Shown here: piece after piece, positions 1 through 6,341 of the stretch | Numbering within the stretch: position 1 is the stretch's first letter | Layout of the letters: every line of letters starts with the position of its first letter | NCBI GenBank assembly: GCA_944390185.1 | Contig: CALXPA010000018.1 | Span: forward strand, 1 to 13,300 | Source of the DNA: an uncultured Alphaproteobacteria bacterium | GTDB lineage: Bacteria > Pseudomonadota > Alphaproteobacteria > Rs-D84 | Reading direction: 5' to 3' | Length of the DNA: 13,300 nt | Program-made: the position numbers and the translations under genes | The notes under the pieces: model-generated | Databases searched by the model: none | What the model was told of the DNA's origin: nothing | What the model saw: the letters and a program-made list of their open reading frames with translations, nothing else

Positions 1-566
1 TCATTTTCTGGCATTTTAATCAGCCACTTTGCGCGATTATCCAGGTGCAGTTCCGCATTTTCTGCATCATACGAATAGTACACACGTCCCATTTTGGTAA
101 TCAGTTCAATCGTATCAGACAAATTGCCTGATGCAACCGCCCCAGAAATAGTCTCGGTCAATTCACCGTCCGCAATAACCGCAATATCTGTTCCATCCAG
201 TAATTTATCCAGTGTTTCTTTGACATTCAATTTTTTGAATTCATAATCAGACACCTTTAAATCCGGCAACGCATCCCCCACACCCAAACGTATCATTTCT
301 ACTTTTTCTTCGGGAACCACGGACACAATATTCTGGTTATCCCAATCGACACTGCAGCGCTTTGGCAGGTCAATCGCAAACCGCTGGGCCGTATCTGTGG
401 TCAGTGCGGCCTTTTTTGGAAAGATAGGCACAGAATTTTCATCAATCACAAAGTTTTCGACAACATTGATTGTGTCGTATTGTGGCACCTGGGTTTGTTG
501 ACGTTGCGTACACCCGGCCACAATCATTGCGCCGATTACCATCACAGATATTTTTAATTTATTCAT
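1..566 (-). CDS. Lipoprotein with secretin N-terminal (STN/N0)-like domain, partial
   Basis: The reading frame opens at the ATG complementary to 564-566 and stays open for 188 codons to the window edge, so the C-terminus is missing. Residues 1-19 form a lipoprotein signal (positive start, hydrophobic core, VAGC lipobox, C19), so an envelope protein is expected. Residues about 110-180 hold a segment of the kind LNVKETLDKLLDGT followed by a second beta-alpha-beta half ending YYSYDAENAELHL. This resembles the STN/N0 fold at the front of secretins and type IVb-pilus outer-membrane lipoproteins of the PilN/BfpB type. The start is supported by an AAGGA site 8 bases upstream. It lies 13 bases behind the 108-residue gene, probably in one operon. 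The secretin assignment is an inference from half a protein; a lipoprotein that merely carries an STN-like domain is equally possible. Confidence 0.6.
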   Translation of the reverse strand, partial: MNKLKISVMVIGAMIVAGCTQRQQTQVPQYDTINVVENFVIDENSVPIFPKKAALTTDTAQRFAIDLPKRCSVDWDNQNIVSVVPEEKVEMIRLGVGDALPDLKVSDYEFKKLNVKETLDKLLDGTDIAVIADGELTETISGAVASGNLSDTIELITKMGRVYYSYDAENAELHLDNRAKWLIKMPEN

Positions 567-579
567 GCCCAATCCTTCG

Positions 580-906
580 TCAGATATTCATTGCGCGTTC
601 AAATTCTTCCAACGTCATTTCGTATATTGGTTTTTGCGTTGGGGTCACCATGTCTTTGATGCGTTCATATTGCACGCGAAACTTTTCGATTACCGCGGCG
701 ACATCTGGCGGCACAGATTTTTTATCAGATTCCATCAGACGCCGTCCATATTCGTAAACAAATTCCAATGTGTCCGCCACAAAGAATCGTCCCGCGTAAT
801 TTTCCGTGGCAATGCCGCCCTTTTGCACACATATCGCCGACATCATCATCGCCACCTGGTTATAAAGGTTCGCCAGTTTAATAAAGTTTTGAACTGTCAG
901 TGCCAT
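580..906 (-). CDS. Conserved-looking hypothetical protein, 108 aa
   Basis: I do not recognise this family. The product is a soluble, mostly helical 108-residue protein without signal peptide or membrane segment. It has a hydrophobic N-terminal helix with several methionines (about residues 8-25) and an acidic C-terminus. Two cysteine or aromatic clusters are visible but no catalytic motif. The ATG at 904-906 has an AGGA-like site just upstream and a good promoter further up. It is the first gene of a minus-strand unit whose next gene, 13 bases on, encodes the STN-like lipoprotein, so a role in the same envelope system (pilus or secretion) is a reasonable guess from context only. Confidence 0.6.
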   Translation of the reverse strand: MALTVQNFIKLANLYNQVAMMMSAICVQKGGIATENYAGRFFVADTLEFVYEYGRRLMESDKKSVPPDVAAVIEKFRVQYERIKDMVTPTQKPIYEMTLEEFERAMNI

Positions 907-933
907 GTCTCTGTCCTATGCCCCTTTTTCCCT

Positions 934-963
934 ATTATAAAAACTATTGCCCCCATAAGGCAA
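934..963 (-). promoter_or_regulatory. Promoter of the 108-aa gene/lipoprotein operon
   Basis: On the minus strand a TTGCCT -35 box (958-963) and a perfect TATAAT -10 box (934-939) are 18 bases apart. The predicted transcript starts near 927, leaving a short leader of about 20 bases with a purine-rich site before the ATG. It overlaps the opposing promoter of the 983 gene. Confidence 0.6.
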
Positions 964-975
964 TTAAATTATAAT
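947..975 (+). promoter_or_regulatory. Promoter of the small lipoprotein gene
   Basis: A TTGCCC -35 box (947-952) and a perfect TATAAT -10 box (970-975) are 17 bases apart. The ATG at 983 begins 7 bases after the -10 box, where transcription would be expected to start, so the mRNA is probably leaderless. No Shine-Dalgarno site is present. Confidence 0.65.
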
Positions 976-982
976 ACAAAGT

Positions 983-1363
983 ATGAGATTTAAATACCTG
1001 GTTTTACTGTTGGCATTATCTGGATGCGCATCGGCCAATCGTGGCAGCATTGATGACGCCACCGTATTGAATTGGGAAAATGAGTCTGTGACCATGGAAC
1101 AGTTTGTTCGTGATCACAAGACATGCCTGGGGATTGACGAACCGTCATACATGCCACGTTCACGCATTGCAAAACTGTTGTCCCCAAATCAAAGCAGTAT
1201 TATGCCTGATTGGGATGGTTTATGGGTTACATTCCAGTCTAATGAATACCGTGACGTTGGACAACGATCGCTGTTGTCTGTGCCACGCAACACGACGTCC
1301 AAGACGGTCGGCGCATATCGCAAGTGTATGTTCCGTCGTGGATACCTGTTACGCGCCAGTTAA
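983..1363 (+). CDS. Small lipoprotein, 126 aa
   Basis: Residues 1-15 are a lipoprotein signal: basic N-terminus, run of leucines, lipobox LSGC with C15 as the lipidated cysteine. The mature part (about 111 residues) has tryptophans at 31, 77 and 81 and two further cysteines, C48 and C115, that could form a disulfide in the periplasm. The C-terminal pattern Y-R-K-C-M-x-R-R-G-Y resembles a repeated theme in small proteobacterial lipoproteins, but I cannot name a family. It lies 55 bases before ftsQ, which has its own -10 box, so the two may be separate units. The stop codon runs into nine A residues. Function unknown; outer-membrane or periplasmic location is expected from the lipobox. Confidence 0.7.
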   Translation: MRFKYLVLLLALSGCASANRGSIDDATVLNWENESVTMEQFVRDHKTCLGIDEPSYMPRSRIAKLLSPNQSSIMPDWDGLWVTFQSNEYRDVGQRSLLSVPRNTTSKTVGAYRKCMFRRGYLLRAS

Positions 1364-1382
1364 AAAAAAACGTGCTGGCCAC

Positions 1383-1411
1383 TTTCTAAACAAAATATTT
1401 TGTGATATAAT
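1383..1411 (+). promoter_or_regulatory. Extended -10 promoter of ftsQ
   Basis: TATAAT at 1406-1411 is preceded by TG at 1403-1404, giving the extended -10 form TGnTATAAT. The -35 region (1383-1388, TTTCTA) is poor, as usual for extended -10 promoters. Only 7 bases separate the -10 box from the ATG at 1419, so a leaderless mRNA is predicted. Confidence 0.55.
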
Positions 1412-1418
1412 GTGACGC

Positions 1419-2099
1419 ATGAAACGTAGCATATGGTTTTGGCTGTATTTTGTTGTCACAGTAATACTGGCGGTGTACTTTGCGACACGTGTAATCATGA
1501 CATATATGGGCCGCGGCGAAATCGCACACGTGCGCAGTATTGTGATATCTGCCGATACAGCGAACAAGGATTTAACCCCAATTGCAACTGCGGCGGCGGT
1601 GGCACCGGGCACAAACGCATTTAAAACAGACCTGAATCAAATAAATGAACGTGTACGTGCGGTCCCGGGTGTCCGCAACAGTGCGGTACGACGCACACCG
1701 AACGGTAACCTGGTGGTCCGTGTTGAATTATATCGCGCGGTGGCCCAGTGGACTGATGGGACACACTATTTCCCACTGTCGGCGGACGGCACAATCGTTA
1801 ATCGCCCCAGTGCGGCGGCCGTGCCTGGGACGGTCACATTTCGTGGCACCGTACCCGATGATATATCCAACATCACGTCCGCGGCGCATGGTATGATTGA
1901 ATATCTGGATTACATTGAATGGGTCGAAGGGCGTCGTTGGAACATCCACACCACTGGTGATATAACTGTTATGTTACCGGAAAATAATCCTGACGCGGCC
2001 ATTGCCGGATTGATGGTATTGAACAAAAATCACGGAATTTTATCAAAAGATATAACGATGATTGATATGCGCGATGATGCACGCATATTGGTTAAATAG
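1419..2099 (+). CDS. ftsQ: Cell division protein FtsQ
   Basis: The 226-residue product has FtsQ architecture: a short cytoplasmic tail, one membrane helix (about residues 5-27) and a periplasmic part with a POTRA domain (about 38-105), including the stretch around VRAVPGVRNSAVRR and the following VVRVELYRAVAQW strand. A beta domain then starts with the typical Y-F-P-L-S-x-D-G-T pattern, and the end reads MIDMRDDARILVK, close to the family's closing 'D-R-D-P-R' region. FtsQ links early and late divisome proteins (FtsBL, FtsA/FtsZ side) at the inner membrane. It is slightly shorter than many family members. The next gene, 14 bases downstream, is ftsA fused to rpe, so the usual ftsQ-ftsA order is kept. 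The start is the first ATG after a strong -10 box; no Shine-Dalgarno site is seen. Confidence 0.85.
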   Translation: MKRSIWFWLYFVVTVILAVYFATRVIMTYMGRGEIAHVRSIVISADTANKDLTPIATAAAVAPGTNAFKTDLNQINERVRAVPGVRNSAVRRTPNGNLVVRVELYRAVAQWTDGTHYFPLSADGTIVNRPSAAAVPGTVTFRGTVPDDISNITSAAHGMIEYLDYIEWVEGRRWNIHTTGDITVMLPENNPDAAIAGLMVLNKNHGILSKDITMIDMRDDARILVK

Positions 2100-2113
2100 A
2101 CTGGCACGATAAA

Positions 2114-3892
2114 ATGAATTTAGGCGATTCTTGTTTTTTGTGTCTGGACATTGGCACGCATTGCGTGCGTGGGATTGCGCATCATGTATTATCTGGCCGC
2201 ATTGTTCAATCTGCGATGCACACGGTGGACAGTTTTGATACCGTATTTGCATTAAATTCTGTAATTGATGAACTGGAACAGCAAATTGGATCACATTTTG
2301 ATTCTGCGTATATCACGGGTGATTTTGGTCCATCTGTATTTCAAATGACGGCCAAGAACACTGTCTGGAATGGCGAACACAAGATTACATCTGCAGATGT
2401 TCGCACGCAAATTTCGCAAATTAATCCACCAGACGGATATTTCCCGATGCATATATTTCCACTGCGTTACGACACACCGATGGCGCGAAATATGTTTTCG
2501 CCAATTGGCCATATTGATCGCCAGTTAATATCTGCGTTCAGTGCGATATTTTACACATACCATGACATGGATGAATTGGGTACAACGCTGCGCCATGCGC
2601 ATATCCAACCTGACGGATTTTTTGACCCGATGTTTGTCCAGAACGCGGCATTTCGCCCCAAGAAACAGACTGTGATGTTCATTGATTTTGGGTCACGTTT
2701 CACATACGCATCTATCTGGATGGATCGCGGTCCTGTGTGGCACACAAAATTGGCACACGGCGGCACAGACATCACCCGCGACATATCCACAGAATTAAAA
2801 ATCAGTTTCGATGACGCCGACCGTATCCAGCGCCGCGTTGCGGGTCTGATGCCCAAAGAAATGGATCGATTTACCCCGGCGGACACAGAATACGATTTTT
2901 CACGTGCGGATGTAAATGATATTATTTTACCACACATGGTGGATATCTGTGCCCAGATCAAGGACGCGGCCGCAACGGCCATGGGTAAATATCATCCGGG
3001 CCTGATAATGATTTCTGGGGGCGGATGTGATATAGATGGGATAAATGAATTTATTGAAAACGCATTTGGCATTCCGGTACAAAATCTGGGGGCGGATGCA
3101 TCTGTGCGCGCATTATCGTCATACATATGGGATGCACAATCTGCACACCGCGAAAAATATGCCCGCCGCATAAACCGCATCAACAGAATCACCGAACGCA
3201 TCGGTACGCTGTTTCACCGTCGGCGACGTGCACGTCCCCGGTTTATCCCCATAATGCCCAGCACGTTGTGCTTTGACATGAAAAATCCATCGACATATTC
3301 CATGTTCAATTCAGGCGATATATCCGTTATACACGTTGATATAATGGATGGGTTTTATGTTGATAAAATTGCGGGCAGTATTTCGGAACTGAAATATATA
3401 AACGCCCACACACATGCGCATTTGCACGTACACCTGATGACCGAAAGCCCGACCGTCTGGGCCACAGACGCGATAAACGCGGGCGCTGACACTGTTATAT
3501 TATCAACGAATACATCTGGGCTGCGTGCGGCGATACGTGCGGTTCGCGCGGCCGGACGACGTGTTGGCGTTGCGATAAATCCTGAATCATCTGTATCGAT
3601 ACTGCGTCCGATATTGCGTGACCTGGACGAGGTTATGGTAATGACCGTCACCCCTGGTGCCGCCGGCCAAATATTTAACGACGCGTGCCTAAAAAAGATA
3701 TCTGTACTGGCGGCGACACGTAAAAAGTACGGATTAAAATATACAATATCCGTGGACGGCGGGATAAATCCTGAAACGGCAAAACTGTGCTGGGCCGCGG
3801 GCGCAGACCTGCTGGTCAGTGGGTCGTACCTGGCCAACGCACCCGACTTTCCCCTGGCGGTGCAGAGTTTATTAAAACATCCTGAAAAATAG
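2114..3892 (+). CDS. FtsA - ribulose-phosphate 3-epimerase (Rpe) fusion protein
   Basis: One 592-codon frame encodes two whole proteins. Residues 1-340 are FtsA: phosphate-1 motif CLDIGTHCVRG (10-20), a 1C domain (about 88-180, with the 'Y...NMFSPIG' strand), phosphate-2 motif FIDFGSRFTYAS (189-200) with HGGTDITRDI (215-224), and adenosine motif ISGGGCDIDGI (300-310). Residues 350-374 are a basic, amphipathic stretch (RRINRINRITERIGTLF then RRRR), like the membrane-targeting helix that normally ends FtsA. Residues 376-592 are Rpe, a TIM barrel of normal length: PSTLCF (382-387), HVDIMDG (407-413), VHLM (439-442), VTPGAAGQ (512-519) and SVDGGI (546-551). The expected metal and catalytic residues H407, D409, H440 and D548 are all present. 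FtsA anchors FtsZ at the membrane; Rpe interconverts ribulose-5-phosphate and xylulose-5-phosphate. The FtsA half is divergent. No stop or frame change occurs between the halves; an internal ATG at 3254 lacks a ribosome site and would remove the first Rpe strand. Confidence 0.88.
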   Translation: MNLGDSCFLCLDIGTHCVRGIAHHVLSGRIVQSAMHTVDSFDTVFALNSVIDELEQQIGSHFDSAYITGDFGPSVFQMTAKNTVWNGEHKITSADVRTQISQINPPDGYFPMHIFPLRYDTPMARNMFSPIGHIDRQLISAFSAIFYTYHDMDELGTTLRHAHIQPDGFFDPMFVQNAAFRPKKQTVMFIDFGSRFTYASIWMDRGPVWHTKLAHGGTDITRDISTELKISFDDADRIQRRVAGLMPKEMDRFTPADTEYDFSRADVNDIILPHMVDICAQIKDAAATAMGKYHPGLIMISGGGCDIDGINEFIENAFGIPVQNLGADASVRALSSYIWDAQSAHREKYARRINRINRITERIGTLFHRRRRARPRFIPIMPSTLCFDMKNPSTYSMFNSGDISVIHVDIMDGFYVDKIAGSISELKYINAHTHAHLHVHLMTESPTVWATDAINAGADTVILSTNTSGLRAAIRAVRAAGRRVGVAINPESSVSILRPILRDLDEVMVMTVTPGAAGQIFNDACLKKISVLAATRKKYGLKYTISVDGGINPETAKLCWAAGADLLVSGSYLANAPDFPLAVQSLLKHPEK

Positions 3893-3896
3893 CGTC

Positions 3897-4283
3897 TTAT
3901 TGCGAAACGGTGATATTGCGCGTATTTTCACTGCCCGTGATATACAGATGAATTGTATTATCTGGCAACATATCTGCAGCGATACCAGGCCATTCAATCA
4001 ACGTAATATCATTTTGCATCGCATGCCCCAACCCAATTTCGACCAGTTCTGATTTATCATTTATACGATATAAATCAAAGTGCGATATGCCATCATAATT
4101 TTGTACTATGGTAAATGTGGGACTGGGGACAACCGTGTCCGCCCCGCGCAGTTCTTGGATTATCGTACGTGCAATTTCTGATTTTCCCATACCCAAATCG
4201 CCATGCAACGCAACCACACATGGCGCATGCAGCCTGTGTGCAAATTCGCGTGCAAATGCACGGGTTTCATCGATATTCTTCAT
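3897..4283 (-). CDS. tsaE: tRNA threonylcarbamoyladenosine biosynthesis protein TsaE
   Basis: The 128-residue product is a TsaE (YjeE) P-loop ATPase, which works with TsaB and TsaD to make t6A37 on ANN-decoding tRNAs. Visible motifs are the Walker A loop HGDLGMGKS (27-35), PSPTFTIVQNY (53-63), HFDLYRI (68-74) and IEWPG (96-100), all in the usual order. The Walker A threonine is replaced by serine (S35), a conservative change. I chose the ATG at 4281-4283, which gives the normal family length; the frame is open further upstream, but that part overlaps the end of uvrB and reads through the poly-A run as lysines. No clear Shine-Dalgarno site precedes it. It follows uvrB by 22 bases, so co-transcription is likely. 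Its stop lies 4 bases from the convergent ftsA-rpe stop. Confidence 0.9.
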   Translation of the reverse strand: MKNIDETRAFAREFAHRLHAPCVVALHGDLGMGKSEIARTIIQELRGADTVVPSPTFTIVQNYDGISHFDLYRINDKSELVEIGLGHAMQNDITLIEWPGIAADMLPDNTIHLYITGSENTRNITVSQ

Positions 4284-4291
4284 CGCGTATG

Positions 4292-4307
4292 TTTTTTTTT
4301 TTTTTTT
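4292..4307. repeat. Homopolymer run of 16 T (16 A in the uvrB-tsaE mRNA)
   Basis: Sixteen consecutive T residues on the plus strand. On the coding (minus) strand the run begins inside the uvrB TAA stop and ends 8 bases before the tsaE ATG. It fills most of the gap between the two genes, so changes in length would alter their spacing but not either reading frame. Confidence 0.95.
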
Positions 4308-6294
4308 ACTCCAACAGCAACAGGTCATCTTCCATTTTATGGATTGCGTCACGCAATTCCGCCGCCCGTTCAAATTCCAGATTTTCGGCCGCGTCACGCA
4401 TTTGTTTATTCAGTTTCTTGATTTCTTTGCGCAGCGAATCTGCATCCATCACGCCATCGCGTGTATAAACAAAGCGCCGCTTTTTATCTGTTTTTTCTGA
4501 TTTATCGCCAACCTCTGCGAATACGGCTTTGGATACGGTTTTGGGTGTAATATTATGCTGGCGATTATAGGCCATTTGCTTTTCACGGCGCCGCGCTGTT
4601 TCATCCAGTGCCGCGCGCATAGAATCTGTAATTGTATCAGCATACAGTATCACGCGCCCATTTGCATTACGCGCCGCGCGCCCGATTGTCTGAATCAACG
4701 AACGCGTTGAACGCAAGAATCCTTCCTTGTCGGCATCCATAATCGCGACCAGTTCGCATTCTGGCACGTCCAAACCTTCGCGTAACAGGTTAATCCCAAC
4801 CAGCACATCAAATTTACCCAAACGCAAATCGCGCAATAACTCAATTCGTTCCAGTGTTTCAATATCACTGTGCAAATACTTGGCACGCACCCCATTTTCA
4901 ACGAAATAGTCAGTCAGCTGTTCTGCCATTTTTTTGGTCAGTGTGGTTACCAGAACGCGTCCCTGGACCTGTTTAACCGTATCCAATAAATCATCAACCT
5001 GGTGCGCGGTGGGCCGCACCTGACATTCAGGATCTAACAAACCTGTGGGTCTGATGACCTGTTCCGACACAACGCCACCCGATTGTTCCAGTTCCCATTG
5101 CGCCGGCGTTGCCGATACAAAAATACTTTGCGGCCGCAGCGCATCCCATTCTTCGAATGTCAATGGTCTGTTATCAACACAGGCCGGCAAACGAAATCCA
5201 TATTGCGACAGTGTTTCTTTGCGCGCCCGGTCCCCACGTGACATTGCGGCAATTTGCGGTATTGTGACATGACTTTCATCCACAAACAAAATTGCATCAC
5301 GCGGTAAATATTCAAACAGTGTCGGTGGCGGTTGCCCCGGGGCGCGCCCAGACAGATACCTGGAATAGTTTTCGATTCCACGACATGTCCCTGTTGATTC
5401 CATCATTTCAATATCAAAGTTCACACGTTCACGCAAACGCTGTTCTTCGATATACTTCATATTTTCATGAAAGTATTCCAACCTGTCTTTTAAATCGTCA
5501 CGAATTTGTCCGATTGCCTGTAATATCGATGGCATTGGCGTTGCATAGTGCGTATTTGGATACACCGCCACCCTGTCCAATTTTTGTAATTTTGCACCGG
5601 TCAATGTATCAAATTCCCAAATTTCTTCGATTTCGTCCCCCCAGAACGACAGTTTCCACGCCCTGTCCTGGGAATGCGACGGGAAAATATCCAGACTGTC
5701 CCCACGCACACGAAAATCGCCACGTTCAAACGCCATATCGTTGCGCTTGTATTGAATATCAACCAACGAATGCATGACATCGGCCATACTGATTTTATCG
5801 CCCGTGTGCAATACCACCTTCATCCCAGAATATTGTTCTGGCGACCCCATACCATAGATTGATGACACAGACGACACAACGACAACATCGCGTTCTTCCA
5901 GCATGGCGCGCGTTGCACTGTGGCGCATACGATCCAACTGCTCGTTTATCGATGCGTCTTTATCGATGTATGTATCGGTGGTGGGCAGATATGCCTCTGG
6001 CTGGTAATAATCATAGTACGACACAAAATATTCGACATGATTGTTCGGAAAGAACGATTTCATTTCGGTATATAACTGTGCCGCCAGAATTTTATTCGGT
6101 GCCATAATTAACGCCGGCCGCCCCAGTTCAGCAATAACATTTGCCATGGTAAACGTCTTGCCCGACCCGGTAACCCCCAGTAACACCTGGCTGCGCCGGC
6201 CGTCACGAATACCGGCGACCAATTCAGATATTGCCTGGGGCTGGTCCCCCATGGGTTTATAATCACTTTGAAGATCAAATATTTTTTTATTCAC
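4306..6294 (-). CDS. uvrB: UvrABC excinuclease subunit B
   Basis: Full-length UvrB (662 residues; E. coli has 673). It takes over damaged DNA from UvrA, verifies the lesion and recruits UvrC. Motifs in order: Walker A GVTGSGKTF (40-48); the beta-hairpin region YYDYYQPEAYLPTTDTYIDK (93-112); SSVSSIYGMGSPE (141-153); DESH box (339-342); SATPAQWE (394-401); RPTGLLDPE (415-423); helicase motifs V-VI around GINLLREGLDVPE (500-512) and QTIGRAARN (535-543). A C-terminal UVR coiled coil that binds UvrC is at about 620-655. The start is GTG (6292-6294), at the family's normal N-terminus (MNKKIFDLQSDYKPMGDQP). It probably shares a transcript with tsaE. No SOS-type operator is obvious upstream. Confidence 0.97.
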   Translation of the reverse strand: MNKKIFDLQSDYKPMGDQPQAISELVAGIRDGRRSQVLLGVTGSGKTFTMANVIAELGRPALIMAPNKILAAQLYTEMKSFFPNNHVEYFVSYYDYYQPEAYLPTTDTYIDKDASINEQLDRMRHSATRAMLEERDVVVVSSVSSIYGMGSPEQYSGMKVVLHTGDKISMADVMHSLVDIQYKRNDMAFERGDFRVRGDSLDIFPSHSQDRAWKLSFWGDEIEEIWEFDTLTGAKLQKLDRVAVYPNTHYATPMPSILQAIGQIRDDLKDRLEYFHENMKYIEEQRLRERVNFDIEMMESTGTCRGIENYSRYLSGRAPGQPPPTLFEYLPRDAILFVDESHVTIPQIAAMSRGDRARKETLSQYGFRLPACVDNRPLTFEEWDALRPQSIFVSATPAQWELEQSGGVVSEQVIRPTGLLDPECQVRPTAHQVDDLLDTVKQVQGRVLVTTLTKKMAEQLTDYFVENGVRAKYLHSDIETLERIELLRDLRLGKFDVLVGINLLREGLDVPECELVAIMDADKEGFLRSTRSLIQTIGRAARNANGRVILYADTITDSMRAALDETARRREKQMAYNRQHNITPKTVSKAVFAEVGDKSEKTDKKRRFVYTRDGVMDADSLRKEIKKLNKQMRDAAENLEFERAAELRDAIHKMEDDLLLLE

Positions 6295-6319
6295 AAACGT
6301 AAATATAATCCATTATAAT
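6290..6319 (+). promoter_or_regulatory. Promoter of the AsmA-family gene
   Basis: TTCACA (6290-6295) and TATAAT (6314-6319) are 18 bases apart. The -35 box overlaps the uvrB GTG start codon. Transcription would begin about 15 bases before the ATG at 6342, leaving a short leader with GGGAAACGGGGA as a ribosome site. A second TATAAT lies at 6304-6309. Confidence 0.55.
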
Positions 6320-6329
6320 CAAAATACAA
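6302..6329 (-). promoter_or_regulatory. Candidate promoter of uvrB-tsaE
   Basis: On the minus strand TTGTAT (6324-6329) and TATATT (6302-6307) are 16 bases apart, and the GTG start at 6294 follows 7 bases after the -10 box, so the uvrB mRNA may be leaderless. A TATAAT-reading box in the same 47-base gap (plus 6313-6319 region) could serve instead. It overlaps the divergent promoter. Confidence 0.4.
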
Positions 6330-6341
6330 GGGAAACGGGGA

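Noticed and set aside
565..993. 142-codon plus-strand frame
   Set aside because: It is antisense to the 108-residue gene, has no start signals and a composition rich in His and Phe with no recognisable domain.
3355..3837. 160-codon minus-strand frame inside the Rpe half
   Set aside because: It is a shadow of the real gene; the plus-strand frame contains all Rpe motifs.
3254..3892. Free Rpe made from an internal ATG at 3254
   Set aside because: There is no ribosome site before it and it would lack the first beta strand; it remains possible at low level but is not annotated.
4292..4307. T16 as a plus-strand terminator for ftsQ-ftsA-rpe
   Set aside because: No GC-rich hairpin precedes the run, and it lies about 400 bases beyond the ftsA-rpe stop.
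4284..4397. N-terminal extension of tsaE to a 166-residue protein through the A16 tract
   Set aside because: The added part overlaps the uvrB 3' end in another frame, is rich in Lys and Cys without family similarity, and TsaE of normal length starts at 4283.
5292..5777. 161-codon plus-strand frame inside uvrB
   Set aside because: Antisense to strongly conserved uvrB sequence, with no motif and no ribosome site.
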